From: Variibacter gotjawalensis
GTDB lineage: Bacteria > Pseudomonadota > Alphaproteobacteria > Rhizobiales > Xanthobacteraceae
Length of the DNA stretch: 64,000 nucleotides
NCBI RefSeq assembly: GCF_002355335.1
Contig: NZ_AP014946.1
Location: 2,495,501-2,559,500, forward strand
Direction: 5' to 3'
Shown one piece after another: positions 55,145-63,586 of this stretch (the stretch's first letter is position 1; every line of letters starts with the position of its first letter). A model generated the notes under the pieces. It had not been told where the DNA came from and ran no database searches. It was given only the letters and a program-made list of their open reading frames with translations. Both the position numbers and the translations under genes were made by a program.

Positions 55145-57181
55145 ATGAACCCCTTTGACAGCACCTGGACCACCGCTTTCGGCCTGCCGCCGTTCGATGC
55201 CATCAAGCCGGAACATTTCCGCCCGGCCTTCGATCGCGTGCTTGGCGAGCATCGCGAGAAGCTGAAGGCGATTGCGGAGAATGCCGAAGCGCCGAGCTTT
55301 AAGAATACGATCGAAGCTTTTGAACTCAGCTTCGAGCCGCTCGGCCGTGTCTCGGCGGTGTTCTATGTGTTGACCGGCGCGCACACCAGCGACGCGCTCG
55401 AAGAGGTCGATCTCGAAATCTCGCCGCTGCTCGCGCGGCACTACAGCGAGCTCTATCTCGATTCAACGCTTTACGCGCGCGTCGATGCGCTCAACTCCGC
55501 GCGCGATCAGCTCGGCCTTTCGGCCGAACAGCTGCGCGTGCTTGAGCGCTATCATCTCGCGTTCATCCGCGAGGGCGCGGCGCTGGATGCCGGCGCACGG
55601 GCGCGCCTTGTCGCGATCAGCGAACGTCTTGCGTTGATGGGCACGCAGTTTGGTCAGAACGTATTGGCGGACGAAAAGGGCTACACGCTCGAACTCGATC
55701 CGAAACGCGATCTCGCGGGTCTCCCGGACTTCGCCGTCAGCTCGGCGGCAGCAGCAGGTGATGAACACAAACAGCCCGGCAAATATCTCGTCACGCTGTC
55801 ACGCTCGTCGATCGAGCCGTTCCTGACATTCTCCGATCGCCGCGATCTGCGCGAGACGGCGTGGCGCGCCTGGGCGCATCGCGGCGACAATAACGGCGAG
55901 ACCGACAACAAGGCGTTGATCGCCGAGACGGTCGCGTTGCGCGAGGAGCGCGCGAAGCTGCTCGGCTATAAGGATCACGCCGAGTATCGACTTTCCGACG
56001 CGATGGCGAAGACACCGAAGGCCGCGCGCGACATGCTCGAAGCCGTATGGCCTGCCGCCCGCGCGACCGCGATGCGCGACCGCGATGGCTTGCGCGAGAT
56101 CGCGCAGAGCGAAGGTCTCAACATCGAGATCGAGCCGTGGGATTGGCGCTACTACGCCGAGAAGCTGCGCAAGGCGCGCTACGCGATCGATACCGCCGAG
56201 GTGAAGCCATATCTGCAGCTCGAGAAGATCATCGAGGCGGCTTTCTACACGGCGACCAAATTGTTCGGTTTGTCGTTCAAGCTGCTCGACGACGCCAAGC
56301 TGTATCACCCCGATGCGCGCGCCTGGGAAGTCACCGACAAGGCCGGGCGTCACGTCGGTGTCTTCATCGGCGATTATTTCGCGCGCCCGTCGAAGCGCAG
56401 CGGCGCGTGGATGACCTCGCTCCGCGATCAATATCGGCTCGATCGTTCGACGCCGATCATCATCAACGTGATGAACTTCTCGAAGGCCGACGATGGCGCG
56501 CCATCGCTGCTGAGCTACGACGATGCGCGCACGTTGTTTCACGAATTCGGCCACGGTCTGCATGGCTTGTTGTCGGACGTCGAATATCCGCTGCTCTCCG
56601 GCACGGCGGTCGCGACCGACTTCGTCGAGCTTCCGTCGCAGCTTTACGAGCACTGGCTGGAGACGACTGAGATCCTCGGCAGATTCGCCGTGCATGCCGA
56701 GACCGGCAAGCCGATGCCGAAGGAGCTGCTCGATCGCGTGCTCGCGGCGCGAAACTTCGATCAAGGCTTCGCGACCGTCGAATATCTCTCGTCTGCGATT
56801 GTCGATCTCGACTTCCATTCGAAGCCGGCCAAGAACATCGACGTCGCGGCCTTCGAGCGCGAAACGCTGGCCGAAATCGACATGCCGAAAGAGATGATCA
56901 TGCGGCATCGGCCGCCGCACTTTCAGCACATCTTCTCGGGCAGCGGCTACGCGGCCGCTTATTACAGCTATATGTGGTCTGAGATGCTGGATGCGGACGC
57001 CTTCGCGGCCTTCAAGGAGAAGGGCGACATCTTCGATCCCGAGACCGCGAAGAAGCTGCACGACTTCATCTATTCGGCCGGCAACAAGCGTGACCCCGCC
57101 GAGGCCTATCTGATGTTCCGCGGTTCGATGCCGAAGGTCGATGGCGTATTGAAGAAGCGAGGTCTCAGCGTCGCGGCATAA
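55145..57181 (+). CDS. M3-family metallopeptidase (oligopeptidase A / Dcp type)
   Basis: 678 residues. Zinc motif in TLFHEFGHGLHGLLSDVEYPLLSGTAVATDFVELPSQLYEHW (HEFGH plus downstream Glu), and the C-terminal HFQHIFSGSGYAAAYYSYMWSEMLDADAF. No signal peptide. It degrades short peptides in the cytoplasm. The ATG at 55145 starts MNPFDSTW; the in-frame extension upstream falls next to the repeat and is rejected. Confidence 0.94.
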   Translation: MNPFDSTWTTAFGLPPFDAIKPEHFRPAFDRVLGEHREKLKAIAENAEAPSFKNTIEAFELSFEPLGRVSAVFYVLTGAHTSDALEEVDLEISPLLARHYSELYLDSTLYARVDALNSARDQLGLSAEQLRVLERYHLAFIREGAALDAGARARLVAISERLALMGTQFGQNVLADEKGYTLELDPKRDLAGLPDFAVSSAAAAGDEHKQPGKYLVTLSRSSIEPFLTFSDRRDLRETAWRAWAHRGDNNGETDNKALIAETVALREERAKLLGYKDHAEYRLSDAMAKTPKAARDMLEAVWPAARATAMRDRDGLREIAQSEGLNIEIEPWDWRYYAEKLRKARYAIDTAEVKPYLQLEKIIEAAFYTATKLFGLSFKLLDDAKLYHPDARAWEVTDKAGRHVGVFIGDYFARPSKRSGAWMTSLRDQYRLDRSTPIIINVMNFSKADDGAPSLLSYDDARTLFHEFGHGLHGLLSDVEYPLLSGTAVATDFVELPSQLYEHWLETTEILGRFAVHAETGKPMPKELLDRVLAARNFDQGFATVEYLSSAIVDLDFHSKPAKNIDVAAFERETLAEIDMPKEMIMRHRPPHFQHIFSGSGYAAAYYSYMWSEMLDADAFAAFKEKGDIFDPETAKKLHDFIYSAGNKRDPAEAYLMFRGSMPKVDGVLKKRGLSVAA

Positions 57182-57185
57182 ACTC

Positions 57186-57320
57186 AGAGCTGGTCTTTCC
57201 GGGGCGCGTCGCTTGCGGAGCAAGCAAAGCGAGCCCGGAATCCATAATCCCTGACGTTCATTTAACGCTGGGGTTATGGATCCCCGACCGCCGCCTCCGG
57301 CGGCGTCGAGGATGACTGAG
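57186..57320. repeat. Dispersed palindromic element, copy 3
   Basis: Starts gctggtctttccggggcgcg, contains gcccggaatccataatccc and ggttatggatccccgaccg, and ends gtcgaggatgactgag. Fills the gap between the M3 peptidase and Ggt-like genes. Confidence 0.8.
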
Positions 57321-57396
57321 TCTTTGAGCTTGCGCCGCAACATAGACTCGCGCGCGTGGTTCCGATAAGGCACGCCCTTTCCTCAAAGGGGCGAGA

Positions 57397-58992
57397 ATGA
57401 CTGTCGAACAGCACACGTCCGGCCACCGTGGTGGCGTAGTTTGCGCGCCGCATGCGGCCGCCTGCGAGGCCGGGCGCGCCGTCCTTGCCGAAGGCGGCAA
57501 CGCGGTCGAGGCGATGATCGCAATGGCGGCGACGATCGCGGCCGTCTACCCGCACATGAACCACATCGGCGGCGACGGCTTCTGGCTGATCCGCGAACGC
57601 AACGGTCGCGTGCGCGCCATCGAGGCTTGCGGCTTTGCCGGCGCCAACGCGCGCCTCGAAACCTATCGCGACTACGAGACGATCCCGGCCCGCGGCCCGC
57701 TCGCGGCGCTGACAGTGCCGGGCGCGCTCGGCGGCTGGGCAATGGCGAACGAGATCGCGAAAGCGTCCGGTGGCAAGTTGCCGCTCGACGTTCTGCTCGG
57801 CGATGCGATCCGCCACGCGCGCGACGGCTACGTCGTGACGCGCAGTCAGGAAGCGCTCACCACCGAGAAATTTGCCGAGACGAAGGATGCGCCGGGTTTT
57901 GCCGAGGCATTCCTCGTCGACGGCAAGCCGCCGAAACAGGGCACCACCCTCAAGCAGGCTGCGCTCGCCGCAACGCTTGAACATCTGACGAGCGCGGGCC
58001 TCGACGATTTCTATCGCGGCGATGTCGGCCGTGAGATCGCCGCCGACCTTGATCGTATCGGCAGCCCGGTGACGCGTGCTGACCTCGAAAAATATCGCGC
58101 CGTGCTGCGCGAGCCCGTGCAGGTCGCGACTTCTCACGGCACGATCTACAATCAGCCGCCGCCGACGCAGGGCTTAGCGTCGCTCATCATCCTCGCGTTG
58201 TTCGACCGGCTCGGCGTGCGCGAGGCCGAAGGATTCGACTATGTGCATGGCCTCGTCGAGGCGACAAAGCGCGCCTTCATCGTGCGCGATCGGTACGTCA
58301 CCGACTTCGATCGGCTGCCGTTCCCGCCCGAGCAGTTCCTGACAGCGGATTTCCTCGACGCCGAAGCGAAGAAGATCGATCGCGCCCGCGCGCTGCCGTG
58401 GCCGCACAAGCCGAAGGACGGCGACACGATCTGGATGGGCGCGGCCGACGCCTCCGGTCTCGTCGTCTCGTACATCCAGTCGATCTACTGGGAGTTCGGC
58501 TCAGGTTGCGTGCTGCCGAAGACCGGCGTGCTGATGCAGAACCGCGGCGCGAGCTTCTCGCTCGACCGCAAGGCCGTGAACCCGCTCGAACCCGGCCGCC
58601 GACCCTTCCACACGCTCAATCCGGCGATGGCTGCGCTGAAAGATGGGCGCGTGATGAGCTACGGCACGATGGGCGGCGAAGGCCAGCCGCAGACGCAGGC
58701 GATGGTGTTCACGCGCCACGTGCAGTTCCGCCAGCCGCTCGGCGAGGCGATTGCCGCGCCGCGCTGGCTGCTTGGCCGCACGTGGGGCTCGACTGTCACC
58801 AACCTCCGGTTGGAGGCGCGTTTCCCGGATCGTCTCGTGGATGCATTGCGTTCAGCCGGGCACGATGTCGATGTGCTGAACGAGGAATATTCGGACACCA
58901 TGGGCCATGCCGGCGGCGTCGTTCTGCATCCGAGCGGGATGCTGGAAGGTGCGCACGATCCGCGGGCGGATGGCGGGGCGGCTGGGGTCTAG
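57397..58992 (+). CDS. Gamma-glutamyltransferase-family Ntn hydrolase, possible oxamate amidohydrolase (HpxW-like)
   Basis: 531 residues. Ggt-family features: GGVVCAPHAAACEAGRAVLAEGGNAVEAMIA, NHIGGDGFWLI, FNQP-like YNQPPPTQGLASLIIL, GDTIWMGAADASGLVVSYIQSIYWEFGSG (the Thr is the likely autoprocessing nucleophile), LPKTGVLMQNRGASFSL and MSYGTMGGEGQPQTQA. No signal peptide, unlike periplasmic Ggt. The length and the DTIWMGAADxSG region resemble HpxW, the oxamate amidohydrolase of purine catabolism, and urate-degrading genes lie 4 kb upstream. That assignment is inference. Confidence 0.8.
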   Translation: MTVEQHTSGHRGGVVCAPHAAACEAGRAVLAEGGNAVEAMIAMAATIAAVYPHMNHIGGDGFWLIRERNGRVRAIEACGFAGANARLETYRDYETIPARGPLAALTVPGALGGWAMANEIAKASGGKLPLDVLLGDAIRHARDGYVVTRSQEALTTEKFAETKDAPGFAEAFLVDGKPPKQGTTLKQAALAATLEHLTSAGLDDFYRGDVGREIAADLDRIGSPVTRADLEKYRAVLREPVQVATSHGTIYNQPPPTQGLASLIILALFDRLGVREAEGFDYVHGLVEATKRAFIVRDRYVTDFDRLPFPPEQFLTADFLDAEAKKIDRARALPWPHKPKDGDTIWMGAADASGLVVSYIQSIYWEFGSGCVLPKTGVLMQNRGASFSLDRKAVNPLEPGRRPFHTLNPAMAALKDGRVMSYGTMGGEGQPQTQAMVFTRHVQFRQPLGEAIAAPRWLLGRTWGSTVTNLRLEARFPDRLVDALRSAGHDVDVLNEEYSDTMGHAGGVVLHPSGMLEGAHDPRADGGAAGV

Positions 58993-59078
58993 CTGCCACT
59001 CGCCGAGGAGCCTCGTTTCCGCCAGACTCCGTGCTATGGTCGCCGGTGATTTGGCGTCCGAAGAAACCGGAAAGCTCT

Positions 59079-59702
59079 ATGTTCATAAATGCTTTGCGCG
59101 CTGCGGTGGCTCTGTGCCTGGCTCTCGGCGCGGCGACGGCGGCTCATGCGCATCCTCACGTTTGGGTGAAGGCGACCAGTGAGGTCGTCTATGCGCCGGA
59201 TGGCAGCGCAACCGCGATCAAGCACCACTGGACTTTCGACGAGATGTTCTCGACCTTCGCGACGCAAGGCATGGACACCAAGAAGGGCCTCACACGCGAG
59301 GAGCTGGCGCCGCTCGCCGAGGTCAACGTCACGTCGTTGAAGGACTTCGATTTCTTCACGGCGGCGACTGCAGACGGCAAGAAGGCGACGTTCAAAGCAC
59401 CGATCGACTATTACCTCGATTGGAAGGACAGCGCGCTGACGCTGCATTTCACGCTGCCGTTCGAACAGGCGCAGAAGGCGAAGGCGCTCGAACTCGAAAT
59501 GTACGATCAGACCTTCTTCGTCGATTTTTCCTTCGCGGACGGCAACCCCGTGTCGCTTGTTGGGGCGCCGCAAAATTGTAAGCTTTCGCGGCCGCCGCCG
59601 AAGGATGCGTCCGGAAAATTCACCGAGACGCCATTTCAGACGCCGCCCGACGGCGTGCAAGGCGCGTCCTTCATTAATCGCGTAATGGTGACGTGCCCCT
59701 AA
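59079..59702 (+). CDS. DUF1007 periplasmic protein, partner of NicO metal transporter
   Basis: 207 residues with signal peptide (RAAVALCLALGAATAAHAHPHVWV). The mature start HPHVWVKATSEVVY is diagnostic of DUF1007, and acidic/His residues (KHHWTFDEMFSTFATQGMD) could bind metal. The family is encoded next to NicO/RcnA-type nickel-cobalt transporters, as here with an 11-bp gap, and probably hands over or buffers metal in the periplasm. The frame continues upstream inside the Ggt-like gene but the ATG at 59079 starts the signal peptide. Confidence 0.9.
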   Translation: MFINALRAAVALCLALGAATAAHAHPHVWVKATSEVVYAPDGSATAIKHHWTFDEMFSTFATQGMDTKKGLTREELAPLAEVNVTSLKDFDFFTAATADGKKATFKAPIDYYLDWKDSALTLHFTLPFEQAQKAKALELEMYDQTFFVDFSFADGNPVSLVGAPQNCKLSRPPPKDASGKFTETPFQTPPDGVQGASFINRVMVTCP

Positions 59703-59713
59703 AGGAATTCCCG

Positions 59714-60877
59714 ATGCTTCTTCGCTCGAACGCATGGCGTGACGCCGCGGTTGCAACGCTTGTGGTCGCGGTCATTGCCCTGGTCATTGATCCGGCATTG
59801 GCGCAGCAGAATCCGTTCGGTGCGCCACGCTCGACCACTCCATCGCCACAACCACCGGATGGTATCGTCGGCTGGATTCTCGCCAAGCAGGGCGAGTTCT
59901 ACAAACAGTTCTCCGGCCTCATTCGCGCGTCGAAGCAGGACGGCAGCGCGGCCTGGACGCTGCTCGGCTTGTCGTTCCTTTACGGCATCTTCCACGCGGC
60001 CGGTCCCGGTCACGGTAAGGCGGTGATCTCGTCCTACATCGTCGCCAACGACGAGACGTGGTGGCGCGGCGTCGTTCTGTCGTTTGCTTCGGCCTTCATG
60101 CAGGCAGCGGTGGCGGTCGCCATCGTCGGTGTCGCGGTGGCTCTGCTCGGCGCCACGAGCCGCGCGATGCAGACCACGGTCTATTGGATCGAAGTGATCA
60201 GCTATGCGCTAATCGCGCTGATCGGCGCGCGGCTCGTCTGGACCAAGGGGCGCGGACTGCTCGCCTCGCTGCGCAGCCTGGCTCCGCAGCCGGCGCCTGC
60301 TCTCGCGGTCGCTGGGCACGCGCATCATCACCATGATCATGCGCACGATCATCATCACCACGATCACGCACACCACAGCCATGCGCACGACCACGGCCAC
60401 AAGCACGATCATGGACATCACGATCATCACAATCACTCCCATGCGCATCACGATCACGCGCAGTGCACGCACGATCATGTCCACGACGAGCACTGTGGCC
60501 ACAACCACGGCCCGACGCCGGATCAGCTTGCCGGCCCAGGGGGCTGGAAGCGCGGCCTGACGGCGATCTTCTCGGTCGGTTTACGGCCGTGCTCTGGCGC
60601 GATCCTCGTTCTCGTGTTCGCGCTGGCGCAGGGGTTGTTCTGGATTGGTGCAGCCGCGACGTTCGTCATGGGCCTCGGCACCGCAATTACCGTCGCGGCC
60701 ATCGCGACGCTCGCCGTCAGTGCGAAAGCGCTCGCGGCCAAACTCGCCAGCGGGCAGGGCGGTTACGGCTCGCTCGCGGTGCGCGGTGTCGAATTCGCCG
60801 CCGCCGTCGTGATCCTCGCCTTCGGCGTGTTGTTGCTGATGGGCTACATCGCAAGCGAACGCCTCGGCATGGCGTAG
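59714..60877 (+). CDS. NicO-family nickel/cobalt transporter with His-rich loop
   Basis: 387 residues. N-terminal signal/anchor, then membrane segments with FLYGIFHAAGPGHGKAVISSYIV (HxxxPGHGK metal motif) and, in the second half, AIFSVGLRPCSGAILVLVFALAQGLFWIG (RPCSGA motif). The central loop, about residues 202-266, is packed with His and Asp. NicO proteins move Ni2+ or Co2+ across the inner membrane, in either direction depending on subtype. Neighbouring cobalt-type nitrile hydratase makes cobalt supply an attractive role. ATG at 59714 is chosen for its AAAGGA site; a GTG at 59693 is in frame. Confidence 0.9.
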   Translation: MLLRSNAWRDAAVATLVVAVIALVIDPALAQQNPFGAPRSTTPSPQPPDGIVGWILAKQGEFYKQFSGLIRASKQDGSAAWTLLGLSFLYGIFHAAGPGHGKAVISSYIVANDETWWRGVVLSFASAFMQAAVAVAIVGVAVALLGATSRAMQTTVYWIEVISYALIALIGARLVWTKGRGLLASLRSLAPQPAPALAVAGHAHHHHDHAHDHHHHDHAHHSHAHDHGHKHDHGHHDHHNHSHAHHDHAQCTHDHVHDEHCGHNHGPTPDQLAGPGGWKRGLTAIFSVGLRPCSGAILVLVFALAQGLFWIGAAATFVMGLGTAITVAAIATLAVSAKALAAKLASGQGGYGSLAVRGVEFAAAVVILAFGVLLLMGYIASERLGMA

Positions 60878-60885
60878 ACGTTTGT

Positions 60886-60987
60886 CGTAGCCCGGATGAA
60901 GCAACGGCGAAGCCGTTGCGAAATCCGGGAGCAGCGAGCGTCAGCCCTGGATTTCGCGTGGCGTTGCCACGCTCCATCCAGGCTACG
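60886..60987. repeat. Palindromic 'cgtagcccggatg' intergenic element
   Basis: Arms CGTAGCCCGGATG (60886-60898) and CATCCAGGCTACG (60975-60987) enclose two further hairpins (gcaacggc/gccgttgc and gcgtggc/gccacgc). This is a second palindrome family, known widely in Bradyrhizobium-like genomes. It lies between the convergent NicO and nitrile hydratase operons and may also work as a terminator. I see nothing further in 60988-61159. Confidence 0.8.
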
Positions 60988-61159
60988 GTACTTTTGATCG
61001 CCTGCACCGCGCTGCCCAGAACGCTAACTCAATCTTGCCGCGACATTCGAAACACGCGTTCTCGTTTTAAAGTTCGAGTCGTCTCGCGCGTACGAAGTGA
61101 GACCGAAGCGCGAACCTCCGCACGATCGCGCGGATGCTCAACGTTAATTCCACGCGGTG

Positions 61160-61522
61160 TTAATCGTGGTGTTGAAAATCGCTGGGGATGAGTTCGATCG
61201 GCTCGCCGTGCGGCGTGCGATCCGCAGCATGATCCCACGCATCGCGATAGCGCGAGAGCGCCTTCGTATCCGTCACGTTTTTCTCGGTGACGAGACGCTC
61301 GAGCGTCGCCATCCAGTGGCGATAGTAAGTCTCTCCGGTATCCGGATCGCCGCCGGCTTGCGCGCGTTTGATTTCGTCGCTCAGCGTCGCGGCCCATTCG
61401 GGCCACGTGAAGACGCCACGCTGATGCAGCATCAACGCCATCGCGAAAGCTTGCGCTTCCCACGGCTCGCGAAACACCGGCCCTTCGGCGTCGCATGGGA
61501 TGGAGGGTACGGCTGTTGTCAT
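61160..61522 (-). CDS. Nitrile hydratase accessory protein (beta-subunit-like)
   Basis: 120 residues. VFREPWEAQAFAMALMLHQRGVFTWPEWAATLSDEIKRAQAGGDPDTGETYYRHWMATLERLVTEK is the pattern shared by the N-terminal part of nitrile hydratase beta and the small activators (P14K/NhlE type). These deliver cobalt and promote cysteine oxidation in the alpha subunit through subunit exchange. It belongs with the alpha and beta genes upstream on the same strand, but a 585-bp repeat element carrying a nuclease gene now separates them. ATG at 61522, immediately next to the element's end. Confidence 0.88.
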   Translation of the reverse strand: MTTAVPSIPCDAEGPVFREPWEAQAFAMALMLHQRGVFTWPEWAATLSDEIKRAQAGGDPDTGETYYRHWMATLERLVTEKNVTDTKALSRYRDAWDHAADRTPHGEPIELIPSDFQHHD

Positions 61523-61607
61523 TGCACTGAGCTGGTCATTCCGGCCGAGCGATGGCCGCGAAGCGGCCTGAGAGCGAGTGCCGGAATCCATAATCACTGT
61601 CCTCACG

Positions 61608-61895
61608 TTAGAGTTTCATACAGATCAACCCAGTTTGGGTTGGCGCCTTCACGAGATTGATCTTCCAATCTCGCTTCCATTTCTTCAGCTGTTTCTCTCG
61701 CGAAATCGCCGAGACCGGATCGTTGAAAGTTTCGAAGTAGACTAATTGAGTGACGTTGTAGTCTTTCGTGAAACCAGCAACGCATTTCTGCTTGTGCTCG
61801 TACACGCGCCGGATGAGATCGTTCGTCACTCCGATGTAAAGCGTTCCATGCTTTCCACTGGCGAGGATATAGACGTAGAAAAGAGTTTCCTTCAT
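61608..61895 (-). CDS. GIY-YIG family endonuclease (YhbQ/UPF0213-like)
   Basis: 95 residues. FYVYILASGKHGTLYIGVTNDLIRRVYEHKQK holds the GIY-YIG core (YVY...LYIG), the catalytic Arg in DLIRRV and a downstream EH. REKQLKKWKRDWKINLV is the conserved C-terminal stretch of stand-alone small GIY-YIG proteins. These are single-domain metal-dependent DNA endonucleases with poorly known substrates. It sits between two half-copies of the dispersed palindrome inside the nitrile hydratase operon, which suggests it moved with, or moves, that palindrome. No good ribosome binding site seen. Confidence 0.88.
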   Translation of the reverse strand: MKETLFYVYILASGKHGTLYIGVTNDLIRRVYEHKQKCVAGFTKDYNVTQLVYFETFNDPVSAISREKQLKKWKRDWKINLVKAPTQTGLICMKL

Positions 61896-61916
61896 CGCAA
61901 TCTAAACAATCAATAC

Positions 61917-62118
61917 GCTGGTCATTCCGGCCGAGAGAAACTTGCGGCGCGCAGAGCGCGCTAAGCAAATCGCTAGGGCCGGAATCCATAATCACCATCA
62001 TTGCGTACGAAATGCATTGGTTGCCAGTGCGGAATATCGAGACGTCCTGGATTATGGGTCCCGGCCCTCGCGCCGCGCGCAAAAAGGCGCTAGCGCTCGA
62101 CCGGGACGACCAGCTCAG
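61917..62118. repeat. Dispersed palindromic element, copy 4 (full length)
   Basis: Runs from gctggtcattccggccgag, through ggccggaatccataatcacc and cctggattatgggtcccggc, to ccgggacgaccagctc. Left and right halves are inverted relative to each other, with a central spacer of about 60 bp. Confidence 0.8.
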
Positions 62119-62120
62119 TG

Positions 62121-62780
62121 CTAGGCCGGCTCCAGGTAAGGCTCGAATGCGTCGATCGACACCGTGACGGTCGGGTCCGCGTCGGCGCCCCACAGCTCCG
62201 TGCCGGCGAACTTCACCGTGTACAGCCACTGCGGCTGTTCGCCTTGCTCGTTCGCGGCGGTGTCCGGATAAACGTGGCAACCGTGCACGAGTTCGACCAC
62301 GCCGACGCGGTCGCGCGCGTAGCGCGGCAGGCGCGTGTGGGTCGCCGGATGAATGTTCTTCGTGCGCACGCGATCGCCGGGCGCAAAGCGCGCCATGGCA
62401 GGAGCAGCGCGCTCGAACGCTCCACGGATCATCACGCGTTCGACGTCGGTTGGGCGGAAGGTGCCGTGCTTCAAATCCTTCGCCGGACGCAGCGGCTTGC
62501 CCTCCCGAACCTCGTCGGCGCCGAGATAGCCTTTGTCGATCATCAGCGCTTCAAGGCCGAGCAGCCATTTCTTGTAATAGGACGATGAGAGATAGACATG
62601 CGGCGGCAGCGTCTCGCGATAGAAGCGCGAGGTGTCGATGTTGAACGCACCCGATGCGCCGAGCGCACGCACCATTGCAAGCACACGGCCTTCCCACTCT
62701 TCGTGGAACATTGGCTCGTTGTCCTCGGCCACGACTTTGCCGAAGCCGTCCATGCCGCCCATGTCGTGCACGCCGTTCAC
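62121..62780 (-). CDS. nthB: Nitrile hydratase beta subunit
   Basis: 219 residues starting at a GTG ([16 protein letters not shown]), the family N-terminus. It has [99 protein letters not shown] and [12 protein letters not shown]. It pairs with the alpha subunit to hydrate nitriles to amides. The start overlaps the alpha stop as GTGA, so translation is coupled. The stop codon touches the terminal repeat of the inserted element. Confidence 0.95.
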   Translation of the reverse strand: MNGVHDMGGMDGFGKVVAEDNEPMFHEEWEGRVLAMVRALGASGAFNIDTSRFYRETLPPHVYLSSSYYKKWLLGLEALMIDKGYLGADEVREGKPLRPAKDLKHGTFRPTDVERVMIRGAFERAAPAMARFAPGDRVRTKNIHPATHTRLPRYARDRVGVVELVHGCHVYPDTAANEQGEQPQWLYTVKFAGTELWGADADPTVTVSIDAFEPYLEPA

Positions 62781-63445
62781 GAGGGAGCCCCTGGCGTCTT
62801 GGCGAAGCCGGTGCCGATCATCGAGTCGCGCGTGACGAGCTCGGCGAGTTGCTCCTCGTTCCAGCCTTCTGTGCCGGCGGGACGTTCGGGCAGAACCAAG
62901 AAACGCGTTTCGGCAGTTGAATCCCAGACACGGATCTCGATGTCCTTCGGCACCGAAACGCCGAAATCTGAGAGCACGCCGCGCGGGTCCTTTACGGCGC
63001 GGGAACGATAGGGTGAAGCCTTGTACCAAACCGGCGGCAGGCCAAGCAGCTCCCACGGGTAGCAGGAGCACAGCGTGCAGACGACCATGTTGTGCCGCTC
63101 GGGCGTATTCTCGACGACGACAAGATGGTCGCCGACGCGGCTGAAGTGGCCAAGCGTCGCGATGGCTTTGCTGCCGTCCTGCAGGAGCGCCTTCTTGAAG
63201 TCCGGGTCCGTCCAGGCTTTGGCGACGACCTGGGCGCCGTTGTGCGGGCCGATCTTCGTCTCGTAAGCCTCGATGATTTCGTCGAGCGCTTTTGGATCGA
63301 TGTAGCCCTTCTCGGTCAGGATGCTTTCGAGCGCGCGCGTGCGCAGTTGCATCTCGGACAGCTCCGAGCCGTGGTCATGATCGTGATCGTGGTGGTGATC
63401 ATGATCGTGATGATGGTGGCCGTGATCGTCTTTGTGATTTGCCAT
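62777..63445 (-). CDS. nthA: Nitrile hydratase alpha subunit, cobalt type, with His-rich N-terminus
   Basis: 222 residues. The metal site is [10 protein letters not shown] (Cys123, Cys126, Ser127, Cys128); Thr at the second position marks the cobalt class rather than iron. Further motifs are [35 protein letters not shown] and [18 protein letters not shown], with the Arg residues that contact the modified cysteines. The first 26 residues are unusual: 13 His with many Asp, before the conserved domain starts at about residue 30. This extension is probably a metal-binding tail. First gene of the nth operon; a CCAAG/CTTGG hairpin precedes its ribosome binding site. Confidence 0.96.
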   Translation of the reverse strand: MANHKDDHGHHHHDHDHHHDHDHDHGSELSEMQLRTRALESILTEKGYIDPKALDEIIEAYETKIGPHNGAQVVAKAWTDPDFKKALLQDGSKAIATLGHFSRVGDHLVVVENTPERHNMVVCTLCSCYPWELLGLPPVWYKASPYRSRAVKDPRGVLSDFGVSVPKDIEIRVWDSTAETRFLVLPERPAGTEGWNEEQLAELVTRDSMIGTGFAKTPGAPS

Positions 63446-63586
63446 ACCGCCAAGTCTCCGCTTGGAGGCAAGCTTACAAAAGCGCCGAGCGACAGGGAAG
63501 GCAGCTCAGCGCTGCGTTCAGTTCAAACCTTCGCGCATCGTCCGGAGTGTCTGCCGCAGCCCCAGACAATCGAGCGCAAAGCTGCC

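Larger units (their letters stand above)
61524..62121. mobile_element. Palindrome-bounded element carrying a GIY-YIG nuclease gene
   Basis: The outer ends are a perfect 14-bp inverted repeat, GCACTGAGCTGGTC (61524-61537) and GACCAGCTCAGTGC (62108-62121). Inside lie a half-palindrome (gctggtcattccggcc...gccggaatccataatcac, 61531-61596), the nuclease gene, a second direct copy of that half (61918-61984), then its inverted other half (cctggattatgggtcccggcc...ccgggacgaccagc). One end touches the nitrile hydratase beta stop codon and the other lies next to the accessory gene start, so the element fills the junction almost exactly. Confidence 0.75.

Noticed and set aside
60886-60987. Possible tRNA or riboswitch because of multiple hairpins
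   Set aside because: The structure is a simple nested palindrome with no tRNA arms or known aptamer core, and matches a dispersed intergenic repeat family.
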